From JADJOY01 sp046331705 [NCBI: bacterium] (lineage in GTDB: Bacteria; JADJOY01), in NCBI GenBank assembly GCA_046331705.1, contig JAXLQJ010000016.1:1-64000 (forward strand): a stretch of 64,000 nt of DNA. Direction: 5' to 3'. The notes beneath the pieces are model-generated. The model saw nothing but the letters and a program-made list of their open reading frames with translations. It was not told where the DNA came from and made no database searches. Shown one piece after another: positions 36,667 through 45,827 of this stretch (position 1 is the first letter of the stretch; each line of letters opens with the position of its first letter). The position numbers and the translations under genes were made by a program.

Positions 36667-38133
36667 ATGAAAGTCCTGTTCGTCTATTCGCTTCAGGGGG
36701 CCATCTCCGAGAAGCATCCGCTTCGGCTCTCGGAGTCGATGCACTTCGGGCTCTCGTACATCTCCTCGTTCCTCAAGGCGCGGGGCCACGAGACCCGATT
36801 GTTGACCATCGGCCGGCTGTCGAAGGCGCTCAACCCGAAGCTGGTGGACGATCAGCTCTCGGCGTTCCAGCCCGACTTGCTGGCGTTCACCGCGGTCACG
36901 ACGGAGTTCCCGTTCATGACCGAGGTCGCACAGTACGTGCGCGCCCAGACGGCGAAGCCGTATCTCTTGCTGGGCGGCTCGCACGTGACCCTGGATCCCG
37001 AGAGCGCGCTCGGCGGCCCGTGGGACGCGCTGTGCGTCGGTGAAGGCGAGCATCCCACGGCGGAGCTGCTCGAGCAGCTGGGCGAGGGGCGTCGCCCGGC
37101 CGGGATCAAGAACCTGTGGATCCGCAACGACGGCGGATGGGAACGCAATCCGACCCGCGAGTTCATCGGGGATCTCGACTCGTTTCCGTTCCCCGACCGC
37201 GAGATGTGGGCGCCGTGGATCAACGACTCGCCGGATGCGCGCTATTCCATCCTGCTCGGGCGCGGCTGCCCGTTCCCTTGTACCTACTGCGCGAATCACG
37301 CCCTCTGGCGTCAGGCCGACGGTGACTACGTCCGCTACCGGTCGCCCGAGAACATCGTGGCCGAGGTGCGCGAGCTCAACAGGCGCTTCCCGGAGAAGCG
37401 CGACTACTACATGGAGATCGAGACCCTGTCCCGCAAGAGCTGGGCGCTCAAGCTCTGCGAGGCGCTCGAGGAGCTCAATCGCGGGCTCGCCAAGCCGCTG
37501 CGCTTCGGCGTCAACGTGCGCATCACGCCCAAGACCAACTTCGAGGACATGTTCGCGGCGCTCAAGCGCGCCAACTTCACGTTCATCAACGTCGGGCTCG
37601 AATCCGGCAGCGAGCGAGTCCGCAAGGACGTGCTCAAGCGCAACGAGTCGAACGAGGACATCATCCGCACCGTCCAGACGGCGCGCAAGAACGGTCTGCA
37701 GGTCTCGTTCTACAACTTGATCGGGCTGCCCGGCGAAACCATCGAGGACCACAAGGAAACGATCCGGATGAACCGGATCTGCGAGCCCGACTGGCATTCC
37801 ACCTCGATCTTCTTCCCGTACCCAGGCACCGATCTCCATCGCATCTGCAAGGAAATGGGGCTGATCCAGGGAACCGTCACCGCCGACTTCATCGAGCGCA
37901 AGAACGCGTCCCTCGATCTGCCGGGGTTCCCCAAGCGCGACATCCTGCGCGCCTACCGCTGGTTCGACTTCCACGCGTTCAAGGGCAAGAAGCCGCTGCC
38001 CAAGCTGCTCTACCCGCCGCTCAAGGAAGGAGTGCGCGAGCGTCTGATGGCCTCGCCCTCGGGCCGACGGGTGTGGGCGCTGCTCGCCGGTGCACCGCTG
38101 CTGCGCCAGGCGGCCGCGGCGCTCAAGTCCTGA
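36667..38133 (+). CDS. B12-binding-domain radical SAM protein (second copy)
   Basis: 488 residues. A cobalamin-binding-like domain covers about 1-180 (F-T-A-V-T-T-E-F-P, G-G-S-H-V-T-L-D-P, G-E-G-E-H-P). The cluster motif G-R-G-C-P-F-P-C-T-Y-C has Cys201, Cys205 and Cys208. Later landmarks are G-L-E-S-G-S-E-R-V, G-L-P-G-E-T-I-E-D-H and F-F-P-Y-P-G-T-D-L. The layout is that of the protein at 16078, but sequence between motifs differs considerably, so they are relatives with different substrates. GGAGG seven bases upstream supports the start. The next gene begins eight bases after its stop, so the two are probably an operon. Confidence 0.88.
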   Translation: MKVLFVYSLQGAISEKHPLRLSESMHFGLSYISSFLKARGHETRLLTIGRLSKALNPKLVDDQLSAFQPDLLAFTAVTTEFPFMTEVAQYVRAQTAKPYLLLGGSHVTLDPESALGGPWDALCVGEGEHPTAELLEQLGEGRRPAGIKNLWIRNDGGWERNPTREFIGDLDSFPFPDREMWAPWINDSPDARYSILLGRGCPFPCTYCANHALWRQADGDYVRYRSPENIVAEVRELNRRFPEKRDYYMEIETLSRKSWALKLCEALEELNRGLAKPLRFGVNVRITPKTNFEDMFAALKRANFTFINVGLESGSERVRKDVLKRNESNEDIIRTVQTARKNGLQVSFYNLIGLPGETIEDHKETIRMNRICEPDWHSTSIFFPYPGTDLHRICKEMGLIQGTVTADFIERKNASLDLPGFPKRDILRAYRWFDFHAFKGKKPLPKLLYPPLKEGVRERLMASPSGRRVWALLAGAPLLRQAAAALKS

Positions 38134-38140
38134 TCGCTCC

Positions 38141-38860
38141 GTGGAATCGCCGCGACCGCGTGCGAACGCGGACCCGCGCACTGCCTCACCGGACGCGACC
38201 GCGGAAGAGCGCGTGAGCGACGCGTCCGCCGACGGCGGCAACGCCGTGGCTCGGTGGTGGATCCGTCGCGAGCCACCGGCGCGTGGGCGGCTGATCGCGG
38301 GTGCCGCCGGCTTCTCGCTCGCCGTCGCCGCCGCGGCTACGGGAGCGTCGCCGATCTCGCGTGCCCATCTCGGCGCCGTCGGGCACGGTGTCGTCGGCGC
38401 GCTGGTGGCGACGCTCGCGACGGTGGCCCTTCAGCGCGCCGCGCGCCGCTGGGCGCGTTCGCTCGGCTACCAGCCGTTCACGTGTCGCTGGGCGCGGCTG
38501 CGTGCGGACGAATCCCAACGCCTCCTCGTCGCCATCCGGGACGGCGCGCTGGCCGCTGGCCTGCGGGTGCGCTGGCACGATCGGTGGGGCGGGGTGATCG
38601 CCGAAGGTTCGATGCCGTTCGGCCCGACGCGCCTGCGCTTGCGTACCCGAGGTGCCGATACCAACGACGGTCGCGCGGAGCTCTCGATCGCGCTTCGCCG
38701 CGTCGCTTGGCTGCGACCCGAGCGGGCGGCGGCGCTGTGGACCTTCGGCGACGCGCTGGTCGGCGGCGCGGACGTCCCGGTGCTCGCCGAACGGGATCGG
38801 CCAGCTCCCCGGCGCGCCGATCGCAACGCCTGGGCGGCGACCATGGAGCCACCCGAATAG
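38141..38860 (+). CDS. hypothetical membrane-associated protein
   Basis: About 239 residues from the GTG at 38141, eight bases after the radical SAM stop. An alternative GTG at 38213 has GGAAGAG upstream. Two hydrophobic stretches occur near the N-terminus (L-I-A-G-A-A-G-F-S-L-A-V-A; G-V-V-G-A-L-V-A-T-L-A-T-V-A-L). A soluble part with strand-like segments follows (R-L-R-L-R-T-R-G, L-S-I-A-L-R-R-V). No family recognised. Codon use matches neighbouring genes. Likely co-transcribed with the radical SAM gene. Confidence 0.55.
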   Translation: MESPRPRANADPRTASPDATAEERVSDASADGGNAVARWWIRREPPARGRLIAGAAGFSLAVAAAATGASPISRAHLGAVGHGVVGALVATLATVALQRAARRWARSLGYQPFTCRWARLRADESQRLLVAIRDGALAAGLRVRWHDRWGGVIAEGSMPFGPTRLRLRTRGADTNDGRAELSIALRRVAWLRPERAAALWTFGDALVGGADVPVLAERDRPAPRRADRNAWAATMEPPE

Positions 38861-39008
38861 GGTGTCGATTCGCACGTGTTCGGCGCTCGCCGGGGTGGCA
38901 GTTGCGCCGAGCCCCACTTCTTCTTCACAATCTTGAGGTGTTCCGTCGTGGTGCCGATGACTCCTGGGCGGGTACGAGAGCCGAGGATTCGTGACTTCCA
39001 GGAGTGAC

Positions 39009-40742
39009 ATGCTCGAGCGAGAGAGAGCCGAAGCAGCAGGCGATCCTGATTTTCGGTATCGGCCGCGCCCCCCGCGCGCGCGCCTGTTCGGGCTCGTGGC
39101 CACGGCGCTCGTCGCGCTCTCGAGCCTCGGCGCCTCGTGCCAGACGCTGATCACCGTCGAGGTGCTGGATGCGGCCACGGGTCAGCGCATCCCGGCGAAG
39201 CTGACGATCTACAACGCCAGCAACGGCCAGGCGCTCAACCTGGGCTCGGGCACCGGGGGGCCGCTCACGAGCTGGTACCTGAACCGCATGTATCTCGGCG
39301 CGGGCATGGGCCAGCTCCAGACGTCGGGCAGCGTGCTCGAGATCTGGGCGTCGCGCGGAATCGAGTGGACGACCGCGAAGCAGATCGTCGACCCGGCGAG
39401 CACGACGCAGGTCACGTTCATGCTCTCGCGTGCGGTGAGCACGCCCGGTTACGTGGCCGCGGATTTCCACGTGCACGCGCGGCCGAGCTTCGAGTCGGCG
39501 CTGCAAAGCCCGCCGTTGCCCGAGCTGCCCGACCGCGTCTTGCACTACGTGACCGAGGGGATCGAGGTGATCACCGCGACGGATCACGACTGCGTCGTCG
39601 ACTACGCGCCCACGATCGCGTCGCTCGGGCTGAACGCGGTGGTGACCTCGATCGTCGGCGTCGAGGCCACGCCGGGGCTCAACTCGTTCCGTTCCGCCGC
39701 GGGCAATTGCGACGAGTTGGGCGGCGGCAGCGCGCCGGGCTCGGCGGAGCCGGGCCATTGGAACGGCTTCCCCGTCTCGCCGAGCGCGGTCTACGACACC
39801 ACCGCCGACACCGGCCCGGACGGCAATCACCTGGTCACCGCCGCGACCATCTACGACATGCTGCGTTCCCTCGGTGACTCGTCCACGCTGGTGCAGCTCA
39901 ATCATCCGTACTACGCCCTGGGAAACGCCGCGAACATCGGTTGGCTCGACAAGAAGGGCTTCAACCCCGCCGTTCCCGTTCCGGACAAGTGGCCGGGCTC
40001 GGCCGCCACGACCAACGCGTTCCTCCGTCAACCGTCGCTTCAGACCGGTAGCGTCACGGCGGGCCTCGACTTCGACGCCATGGAGCTCTGGGCTGGCGGG
40101 TCGGTCGTGCAGGGGCGGGCGACGCGCGCCGCTTGGTTCAGCCTGCTCAACCAGGGCTTCCTGAAGGTCGGTACGGCCAACGGCGACAGCCACAACACGC
40201 AGGTCACCGCGGGGTATCCGCACAGCCTGGTGTACGTGGGCAGCGACGATCCCGCGGCGCTCACGCCGAATCAGATCGCCGCTGCGGTGCGCACGGGAAA
40301 GGTGATCGGGACCACCGGGCCGATCCCGTCGATCGCCGTGAACGGCGCTGGAATGGGTGAGCTCACGCAGGATGGCGACGGCACGGTCGACGTCGCGATC
40401 TCCGTGCAGGCCGCGCCCTGGGTGCCGGTGGAAGAGATCCGAATCGTGGTCAACGGCGTCACCGTCGAGACCATCCCGCTCGCCGCGCAGAGCCCACCGC
40501 CTGCGGTCCGCTATCAGGGCGTCGTACCGATCGCGATCAGCCGCGACTCGTGGATCCTGATCGAGGCCGGCGCGACGATGCCCGCGAACCCGACCCAGGA
40601 GCCGCCAGTCTCGTACGAGTATTCGCGGATCACTCTCGGTGCGGCGGCGGACAAGAACCGCGGGTTCACGCCGCTCTCGTTCACCAATCCCGTGTTCGTG
40701 GATTACGACGGCAACGGCAGGTTCGACGCGCCTGGGTTGTGA
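39009..40742 (+). CDS. CehA/McbA-type PHP-domain metallohydrolase, secreted
   Basis: 577 residues. An N-terminal hydrophobic segment ends A-S-C, a possible lipoprotein site. The PHP metal ligands appear in order: D-F-H-V-H (H154, H156), T-D-H-D (H193), N-H-P-Y-Y (H299) and N-G-D-S-H-N (H395). CehA/McbA relatives hydrolyse aryl carbamates or phosphate esters; the natural substrate here is unknown. Before the PHP domain lies a strand-rich segment, V-E-V-L-D-A-A-T-G-Q-R-I-P-A-K-L, typical of carboxypeptidase-regulatory-like repeats. AGGAG five bases upstream supports the ATG at 39009. Confidence 0.87.
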   Translation: MLERERAEAAGDPDFRYRPRPPRARLFGLVATALVALSSLGASCQTLITVEVLDAATGQRIPAKLTIYNASNGQALNLGSGTGGPLTSWYLNRMYLGAGMGQLQTSGSVLEIWASRGIEWTTAKQIVDPASTTQVTFMLSRAVSTPGYVAADFHVHARPSFESALQSPPLPELPDRVLHYVTEGIEVITATDHDCVVDYAPTIASLGLNAVVTSIVGVEATPGLNSFRSAAGNCDELGGGSAPGSAEPGHWNGFPVSPSAVYDTTADTGPDGNHLVTAATIYDMLRSLGDSSTLVQLNHPYYALGNAANIGWLDKKGFNPAVPVPDKWPGSAATTNAFLRQPSLQTGSVTAGLDFDAMELWAGGSVVQGRATRAAWFSLLNQGFLKVGTANGDSHNTQVTAGYPHSLVYVGSDDPAALTPNQIAAAVRTGKVIGTTGPIPSIAVNGAGMGELTQDGDGTVDVAISVQAAPWVPVEEIRIVVNGVTVETIPLAAQSPPPAVRYQGVVPIAISRDSWILIEAGATMPANPTQEPPVSYEYSRITLGAAADKNRGFTPLSFTNPVFVDYDGNGRFDAPGL

Positions 40743-40751
40743 CGCTCTTGC

Positions 40752-40792
40752 GGGGGCTGGAAGCCCCCCTCCGATCGCGGCGAAGCCGCGAT
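40752..40792. terminator. two tandem perfect hairpins between convergent genes
   Basis: The first stem is GGGGGCT / AGCCCCC with a 3-base loop (40752-40768). Five bases on, the second is ATCGCGGC / GCCGCGAT with a GAA loop (40774-40792). Both are perfect and lie between the CehA-like gene and the convergent PhyH gene, so they probably act as a bidirectional terminator. The 127 bases after them, up to 40920, hold nothing recognisable. Confidence 0.6.
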
Positions 40793-40919
40793 GGGTCTCA
40801 CCCAACGCGACTCGTTGCGCCCGTCGGCTCGCCGCCGGCTCGCGGAGCGAGCGACGGCGAGGGTGGAGGCCGGTCGTCCGGCGGCGCGAGGTGTCCGTCC
40901 GCCCCGAGCGGACCTGGGT

Positions 40920-41930
40920 TCACGCCGACTTCAGGAAGCTCGGTGTCGCGAGCTTGTTGGTTCCCGTGTTCTGGCCGTGGATGAGCACGGGGAATCGATC
41001 GTCGTGCATCGAGCATTCGGGCGAAGCGTAGCCGAAGGTGACCGCGGCGCGACGGCGGTCCGTCGTGTTGCCGGGCGCCGTGTGGATCATGTCTTCGCGG
41101 AAGATCCAGAACTCACCGGCCTTGCACACGAGCGGCCGGGGCTTGGCCGGCATCCGTTGCAGTGCGTCCACGGTGATCTTGTTCACGTTCGGGCCGGCGT
41201 ATTCGGCCCACATGGCCTGCTCGGCGCGGGTGAGCCCGGTGAGCGGCGGCGCCCGGAAATCGTTCTTGCGGGTGGTGCCGGATCGTCTCTCGAGCGCTTG
41301 CTTCGCCCGCTGCGCGAGTCCGATGGCGCGCAGCGCCGTGCTCACGACCGGCCAGGCGCCGCGGCCGATCTTGAGCTTGGATCCGATGTTGAGCGCGGGA
41401 ACGTCGTACTCGGCGAGGAACGAACGCGTGGGGAACATCCAGTAGTCGACGGGGTCGTAGCGCGGGATCTCGTCCGCCTGCCACTGGATGAACTGCGACC
41501 CGGGCAACACCCACAGGCATCCGCTTTCCAGGTCGGCGGGCTCGAGCGCCACCCACACGGCGATCGACCCCACCCGCTTGCGCGGCTTGTCCACGGTGGG
41601 CCACGTCTGGTCCTGGCGGCCGTCGCGGTGGACACCGGTGGCTTTGGCGCCTGGCCGCTTCACGAACGTCCACGCGCGCCAGAAGAGCACGTCGTCGCCG
41701 ATGATGCTGCGGATGCGGTCGACGATCGCGGGGTCGGCACCGAGACGGTACACGTGCTCGTTCAGCATGTGGACGTCCATGGTGAGGTTCGCCCATGGCG
41801 GCCCCTTGGGGTCGTCGAGAAGTGGCTGGATGTCGCGGCAGAGCTGCGCCATCTGCTCTTCGCTGCGGACCCGGAACGGGCCCACGCAGCCATCGCGCTC
41901 GAATGCCTCGAGCTCGGCTTGAGTCAGCAT
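40920..41930 (-). CDS. phytanoyl-CoA dioxygenase (PhyH) family protein
   Basis: 336 residues. Fe(II)/2-oxoglutarate oxygenase fold with the facial triad H-R-D (H101, D103) and distal His283 in M-I-H-T-A-P-G-N, followed by an Arg about ten residues later for 2-oxoglutarate. G-C-L-W-V-L-P-G-S-Q is the family's conserved strand. Expected reaction: hydroxylation of an aliphatic or isoprenoid substrate. The ATG at 41930 has GAGGAGA upstream. The P450 gene ends 29 bases upstream on the same strand, so the two oxygenases are likely one transcript acting on one substrate class. Confidence 0.9.
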   Translation of the reverse strand: MLTQAELEAFERDGCVGPFRVRSEEQMAQLCRDIQPLLDDPKGPPWANLTMDVHMLNEHVYRLGADPAIVDRIRSIIGDDVLFWRAWTFVKRPGAKATGVHRDGRQDQTWPTVDKPRKRVGSIAVWVALEPADLESGCLWVLPGSQFIQWQADEIPRYDPVDYWMFPTRSFLAEYDVPALNIGSKLKIGRGAWPVVSTALRAIGLAQRAKQALERRSGTTRKNDFRAPPLTGLTRAEQAMWAEYAGPNVNKITVDALQRMPAKPRPLVCKAGEFWIFREDMIHTAPGNTTDRRRAAVTFGYASPECSMHDDRFPVLIHGQNTGTNKLATPSFLKSA

Positions 41931-41959
41931 TTCGTCTCCTCGGCCTGGATGCGCGCGGC

Positions 41960-43270
41960 TCAGGCCGCCGCCTCGAGGACGATCGGCATGCCGTCGGACG
42001 GCGCGAGCACCGTCGACGTGCGCACGATGCGTGGCTCGAACCCTGGCGCCGGCCGCGGCACCACCTGGGTCAGGGCTTGGGCGATCACGATCTTCATCTC
42101 GTAGTACGCGAACGACATGCCCACGCAGAGCCGCGAACCGCCGCCGAACGGGTAGAACGCGTACGGGCTCACGCGCGTGCCCACGAAGCGCATCGGATCG
42201 AAGCGATCGGGCTCGGGCCACACGTCGGCTCGGCGATGGGTGAGATAGGTCGCCGCGAGGGCGCAGGTGTCCTTGGGCAGGTCCCACTGGCCCACGCGTG
42301 CCGGCGCCTGGAGGTCGCGCGCCATGAGCGGCAGGATCGGGAAGAGCCGCAAGGTTTCCTTGATGACGCCTTCCAGGTACTCGAGCTTGCCCACGTCGTC
42401 GGGCTGGACCGGGCCCTTGCCCACCACGCGCGCGATCTCCTCGCGGACCTTCTCGAGGACCTCCGGATGACGGGTCAGGCGATGGAAGACCCACGCGAGC
42501 GTCGTGGCGGTGGTCTCGTGGCCGGCGAGCAGGAGCGTGACGAGCTGGTCGCGCAGCGACTCGTCGCTGAGCGCCTGGCCGGATTCGTCGCGCGCCGTGA
42601 CCAGGAGGTGAAGCACGTCCTCGCGCGTCGCCCCCTGCTGGGCCTCGGCGCGGGTGCGCGCGATCTCGGCGTAGAGCACCTCGTCGATCCGATTGAGCAG
42701 CGGCTTGAGCAAGCCGAGCCGCGCCTGGATCAGCGGGAACCACTCGCTGCGTGTCATCACCGCGAGGCACAGGTTCCGGAGGCGCTCGAAGCGCTCGCCC
42801 TTCTCCAGGCCGAAGATCGTGCGCATCACGACGTCGAGGCTGATCTCGTGCACGGCCGGATTGATGGGGAACGGCACGCCGCGTGGCCAGCGGCGGATCG
42901 CGGCGTCGGCGATCTCGCGCATCGCGTCTCCGTACGCGCGCATCCGATTCCCGGTGAACGGCGGGCCGACCAGCCGCCGGAGCGCCCCATGCCGCGGCCC
43001 GTCCGAGAGGAAGATGGACTGCTTGCCGACCACCGGGCCGGTGATGGCGTTCGACACGCCACCGTAGAAGACCTCGGGATCGCCGGCGAGGATCTGCTTC
43101 ACCTCGTCGGGATGGGAGAACACGACGTGTGGCCGCCCGCCCGGCAGGCGCAGGCTGAACGGCTCGCCGAGCTTCTCGTGGCATTCGTCGAGGAGCCCGA
43201 TCGGTTCGCGCGCCCACCGGTAGAGCTGGCGCAGCGGAGAGCCTGGCAGGCTCGGCGGAAGTGACGTCAT
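41960..43270 (-). CDS. cytochrome P450
   Basis: 436 residues, the usual bacterial length. Landmarks are the I-helix L-A-G-H-E-T-T-A-T-T, K-helix K-E-T-L-R (ExxR), the meander Y-L-T-H-R-R-A-D-V-W, and the haem loop F-G-G-G-S-R-L-C-V-G with Cys382 as haem ligand. These resemble class I soluble P450s that need a ferredoxin and reductase. The only ferredoxin in the window (35841) is far away and membrane-tethered. The substrate is unknown; PhyH next door suggests a lipid or terpenoid. The ATG at 43270 has GAGG seven bases upstream. Confidence 0.93.
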   Translation of the reverse strand: MTSLPPSLPGSPLRQLYRWAREPIGLLDECHEKLGEPFSLRLPGGRPHVVFSHPDEVKQILAGDPEVFYGGVSNAITGPVVGKQSIFLSDGPRHGALRRLVGPPFTGNRMRAYGDAMREIADAAIRRWPRGVPFPINPAVHEISLDVVMRTIFGLEKGERFERLRNLCLAVMTRSEWFPLIQARLGLLKPLLNRIDEVLYAEIARTRAEAQQGATREDVLHLLVTARDESGQALSDESLRDQLVTLLLAGHETTATTLAWVFHRLTRHPEVLEKVREEIARVVGKGPVQPDDVGKLEYLEGVIKETLRLFPILPLMARDLQAPARVGQWDLPKDTCALAATYLTHRRADVWPEPDRFDPMRFVGTRVSPYAFYPFGGGSRLCVGMSFAYYEMKIVIAQALTQVVPRPAPGFEPRIVRTSTVLAPSDGMPIVLEAAA

Positions 43271-43420
43271 CGCGGCCTCGTCGAGTGGGAGCGGGGAACC
43301 CACCAAGTATGGCCTGCGGCCGGGAACGACTGCCAGGACGCGAGGCGACGCCGCGCGAGAGGGCCCGCGTGAGAGCGCCGGAGCCCGGGGCCGCGCCGAG
43401 ATCGCCTCGCGCGTGAATGC

Positions 43421-45211
43421 TCAGATCAAGATCGGCAGCGTCTCGGGACGGGCGCTTCGGCGCCGCAGCGCAGCCCACGCGAGCGGGGCGAGGAGCACGA
43501 GCAGATTCTCGAGTCCCTGCGCCGCCGGCGCGTCATGGCCGACGGTGCAACCGATCGTCGCGGTCCCCGCCCAGCGGATCAGCACCGGCGACGTGGTCAC
43601 GGTGTAGGTCGTGCCCGTCGACTTGTCCCAGAGCAGCGTGCCCTTGTAGTCGTAGACGTCGATCGGCTGGGTCGCCGTGATGCCGAAGAGCTGGCGGAGG
43701 TCGACGGTCGTGGTGGTCGACGGATGCCAGGCGAAGGCGAGGTGATCCTTGCCGTTCGAGTGGGCGAACTCGTAGAAGACGCCGCCCGCTTCTTCGCGCT
43801 TCTGGAGGAACGTGTACCCGCTCGAGGCGCCGATGGCGTCGGTGACCAGCTTCGCGCTGTACGCGGCCGGACGCCACGTGGGCGCCCCCGGCGTGCCGTC
43901 GAAGAGCGGCACGAAGGTCGGCGCCATGAGCGAGGCCATGAGCGGCGAGTATGTGACGTGCTCGACCCCCGCGCCCATCGCCGTGACCAGCTTCTGGACG
44001 AGCCAGCGGCCCTGATCCTCGGCGTTGAACGTCGAGCTCTGGTTGGCGAATCCGAGCTCGCTCAGCCAGATGGGCTTGGTCACGAGCTGTCGGGCTTCCA
44101 GGAACGCGACGAAATCCTCGAGCATGAGCGGGTTGTCGTAGAAGTGCGCGCCGACGATGTCGTAGTAGTCGTCGGCGGTGGCGGTGAACATCGCGTCGAT
44201 CATCGCGCGGGAGCGGATCTCCTGGACGTCGGTCGCGTAGTGCTGGTAGAGGCCGGCGTCGTTGCCCGCGTATTGATCGAAGACCACCTGCAAGAGCAGG
44301 CTGGTGTGGAAGAAGCTCTTCCCCCAGCTCCGGACGGCCTGCGTGTAGAGGTTGCCCGCCTGCTGCGCGCGCTCGAACGCCATGTAGTAGCCGATGGCCT
44401 GGCTCGCGGCGCCACCGCTCGTCACCTTCGCCTTCGGATTTCCCGCCTTCACGGCGCGATAGAAGCTCGGCTGGAGCCCCACGGCCGGATCGCCGCCCAC
44501 GCCGCCGAACATGTCCTTCGACGTTCCGTACCAGAACCCTTTCGAATCCGCCTCGTGGACCGTGGACCAGTAGTCCACGCGCGGGAGATAAGCGCCGGGG
44601 AAGAGCGGGTCTGGGTCGGGAGTGCAGCCGCTGTAGCGAGCGGCGAGTGCGCGGACGAACTCGTACCAAGGCGACGTGTTGCCTGGCTCGTCACGGGTCA
44701 GGACCTTGGGCGGGAACGAAGCCGCGCCCTCGAGGGCCGGGCCGTTGCGCGGGCCAAGCCACTCGCCGTCCTTGTAGTCGTAGGAGGTGAGGTCGACCGG
44801 CCAGTCCGCTTGCGCGCCGGCGAACGGCTCGGAGCCGCCTCCGCCGGGGCGGATGCGAAGCTCGATGGCCGTCATGCCGTCGGTGATGGCTTCCTTCACC
44901 TCGCGGTCGAGGTCTTGAAGCTTGCTCGCGTCGAAGTTCACGCCGTCGGGCATGAGCGTTGCCCACGACGCGGACTTGCCGACGACGTGGTGGCTGGTGA
45001 GACCCACCGCGAGCGCTGCATTGAACTGCAAGGCCATGACCCCGACCTCGCCAAAGGGCGGAATCGGAGTGGTCGCGGCGCCGCACGACGACTGAGCAAA
45101 CGCCACCCGCGGCGCACCGGCCGATGCCAAGCCGGCGAGCACGACCCATGCGACGAGTCTCCCTGCAAGAGCGCGGGTGAGGCCACCATGACTCGCGTGC
45201 CGACGGTCCAT
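43421..45211 (-). CDS. glycoside hydrolase-like TIM-barrel surface protein with hydrophobic/Arg C-terminal tail
   Basis: 596 residues. A signal peptide ends near F-A-Q-S-S-C. The barrel-like core carries D-Y-W-S-T-V-H-E-A-D and the nucleophile-like W-L-S-E-L-G-F-A-N (Glu), resembling GH5/GH39/GH42-type enzymes, but I cannot name the family. It ends I-G-C-T-V-G, then L-E-N-L-L-V-L-L-A-P-L-A-W-A-A-L and R-R-R-S-A-R-P, a Cys turn, membrane-like helix and Arg cluster reminiscent of the tail on the protein at 25566. The ATG at 45211 has AAGGAAAT upstream; the ATG at 45217 is an alternative. Confidence 0.72.
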   Translation of the reverse strand: MDRRHASHGGLTRALAGRLVAWVVLAGLASAGAPRVAFAQSSCGAATTPIPPFGEVGVMALQFNAALAVGLTSHHVVGKSASWATLMPDGVNFDASKLQDLDREVKEAITDGMTAIELRIRPGGGGSEPFAGAQADWPVDLTSYDYKDGEWLGPRNGPALEGAASFPPKVLTRDEPGNTSPWYEFVRALAARYSGCTPDPDPLFPGAYLPRVDYWSTVHEADSKGFWYGTSKDMFGGVGGDPAVGLQPSFYRAVKAGNPKAKVTSGGAASQAIGYYMAFERAQQAGNLYTQAVRSWGKSFFHTSLLLQVVFDQYAGNDAGLYQHYATDVQEIRSRAMIDAMFTATADDYYDIVGAHFYDNPLMLEDFVAFLEARQLVTKPIWLSELGFANQSSTFNAEDQGRWLVQKLVTAMGAGVEHVTYSPLMASLMAPTFVPLFDGTPGAPTWRPAAYSAKLVTDAIGASSGYTFLQKREEAGGVFYEFAHSNGKDHLAFAWHPSTTTTVDLRQLFGITATQPIDVYDYKGTLLWDKSTGTTYTVTTSPVLIRWAGTATIGCTVGHDAPAAQGLENLLVLLAPLAWAALRRRSARPETLPILI

Positions 45212-45827
45212 TGTCATTTCCTTGTGGGTCGAGAGCGCTGAGATTGTTCCTTGACGATCTTCTCGTCGGACTCGTGCCACGCAAGTCATGGGCCGCTAGT
45301 GGTGACAATCTGCCCGACAGATTCATGTCGAAATGTCTCCGGGACTCCGCGCGGGATCGGGCGTCCTGGCGAGAAGTGAGCCGCAACTATTCGATAGAGC
45401 TCACGTAAATGACGTTCGCTGCGTGGCGTGCGAAGGCCCTGGCAAACCCGATGAATTGACGTGATTGTTGATAGTGTGACTCTCTGGGATTCAATGTCGA
45501 CATATTGTCATTCAATGTTCGACTTCATGACGCCCTGCGATAGAGCGCAGGCGGGTACGACGTTCGATTCGAGGGAGCCGGCGCCGTCTCGGCGGGTGCC
45601 CGAGGCAAGCTGCCCGGCACCGGGCCGTCGGTCCGGGCTCGCTGCCCTCTCGTGCCCGAGATCCCTCCCGGCCGGGGCGCGCATTCCGGCGCCAGCGATT
45701 CCGACAACTATCGTGATGTCAGCGGCTTACGGCGCCCTGTGCGCACGCGATCGGGACAGGCATTGGCGTTGCCCTAGAGGCGGCCCGCAAGCCGCGGTCG
45801 ACGGGAGATCGCGGCGAGGAGGTCGCC
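45212..45827. other. 616-base divergent intergenic region
   Basis: It separates the tailed glycosidase-like gene from the PQQ-like gene. It is more A+T-rich than neighbours around 45380-45530 and holds an inverted repeat (listed separately) and several short T/A-rich direct repeats such as ATTCAATGT. No coding frame is convincing. It probably contains both promoters. Confidence 0.5.
45307..45323. promoter_or_regulatory. inverted repeat AATCTG-N5-CAGATT
   Basis: A perfect 6-bp inverted repeat with a 5-base spacer, flanked by GAC and GTC, about 95 bases upstream of the glycosidase-like gene's start. Its symmetry and place in a divergent promoter region suit a dimeric regulator's operator. No regulator for it is encoded nearby. 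Confidence 0.35.
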
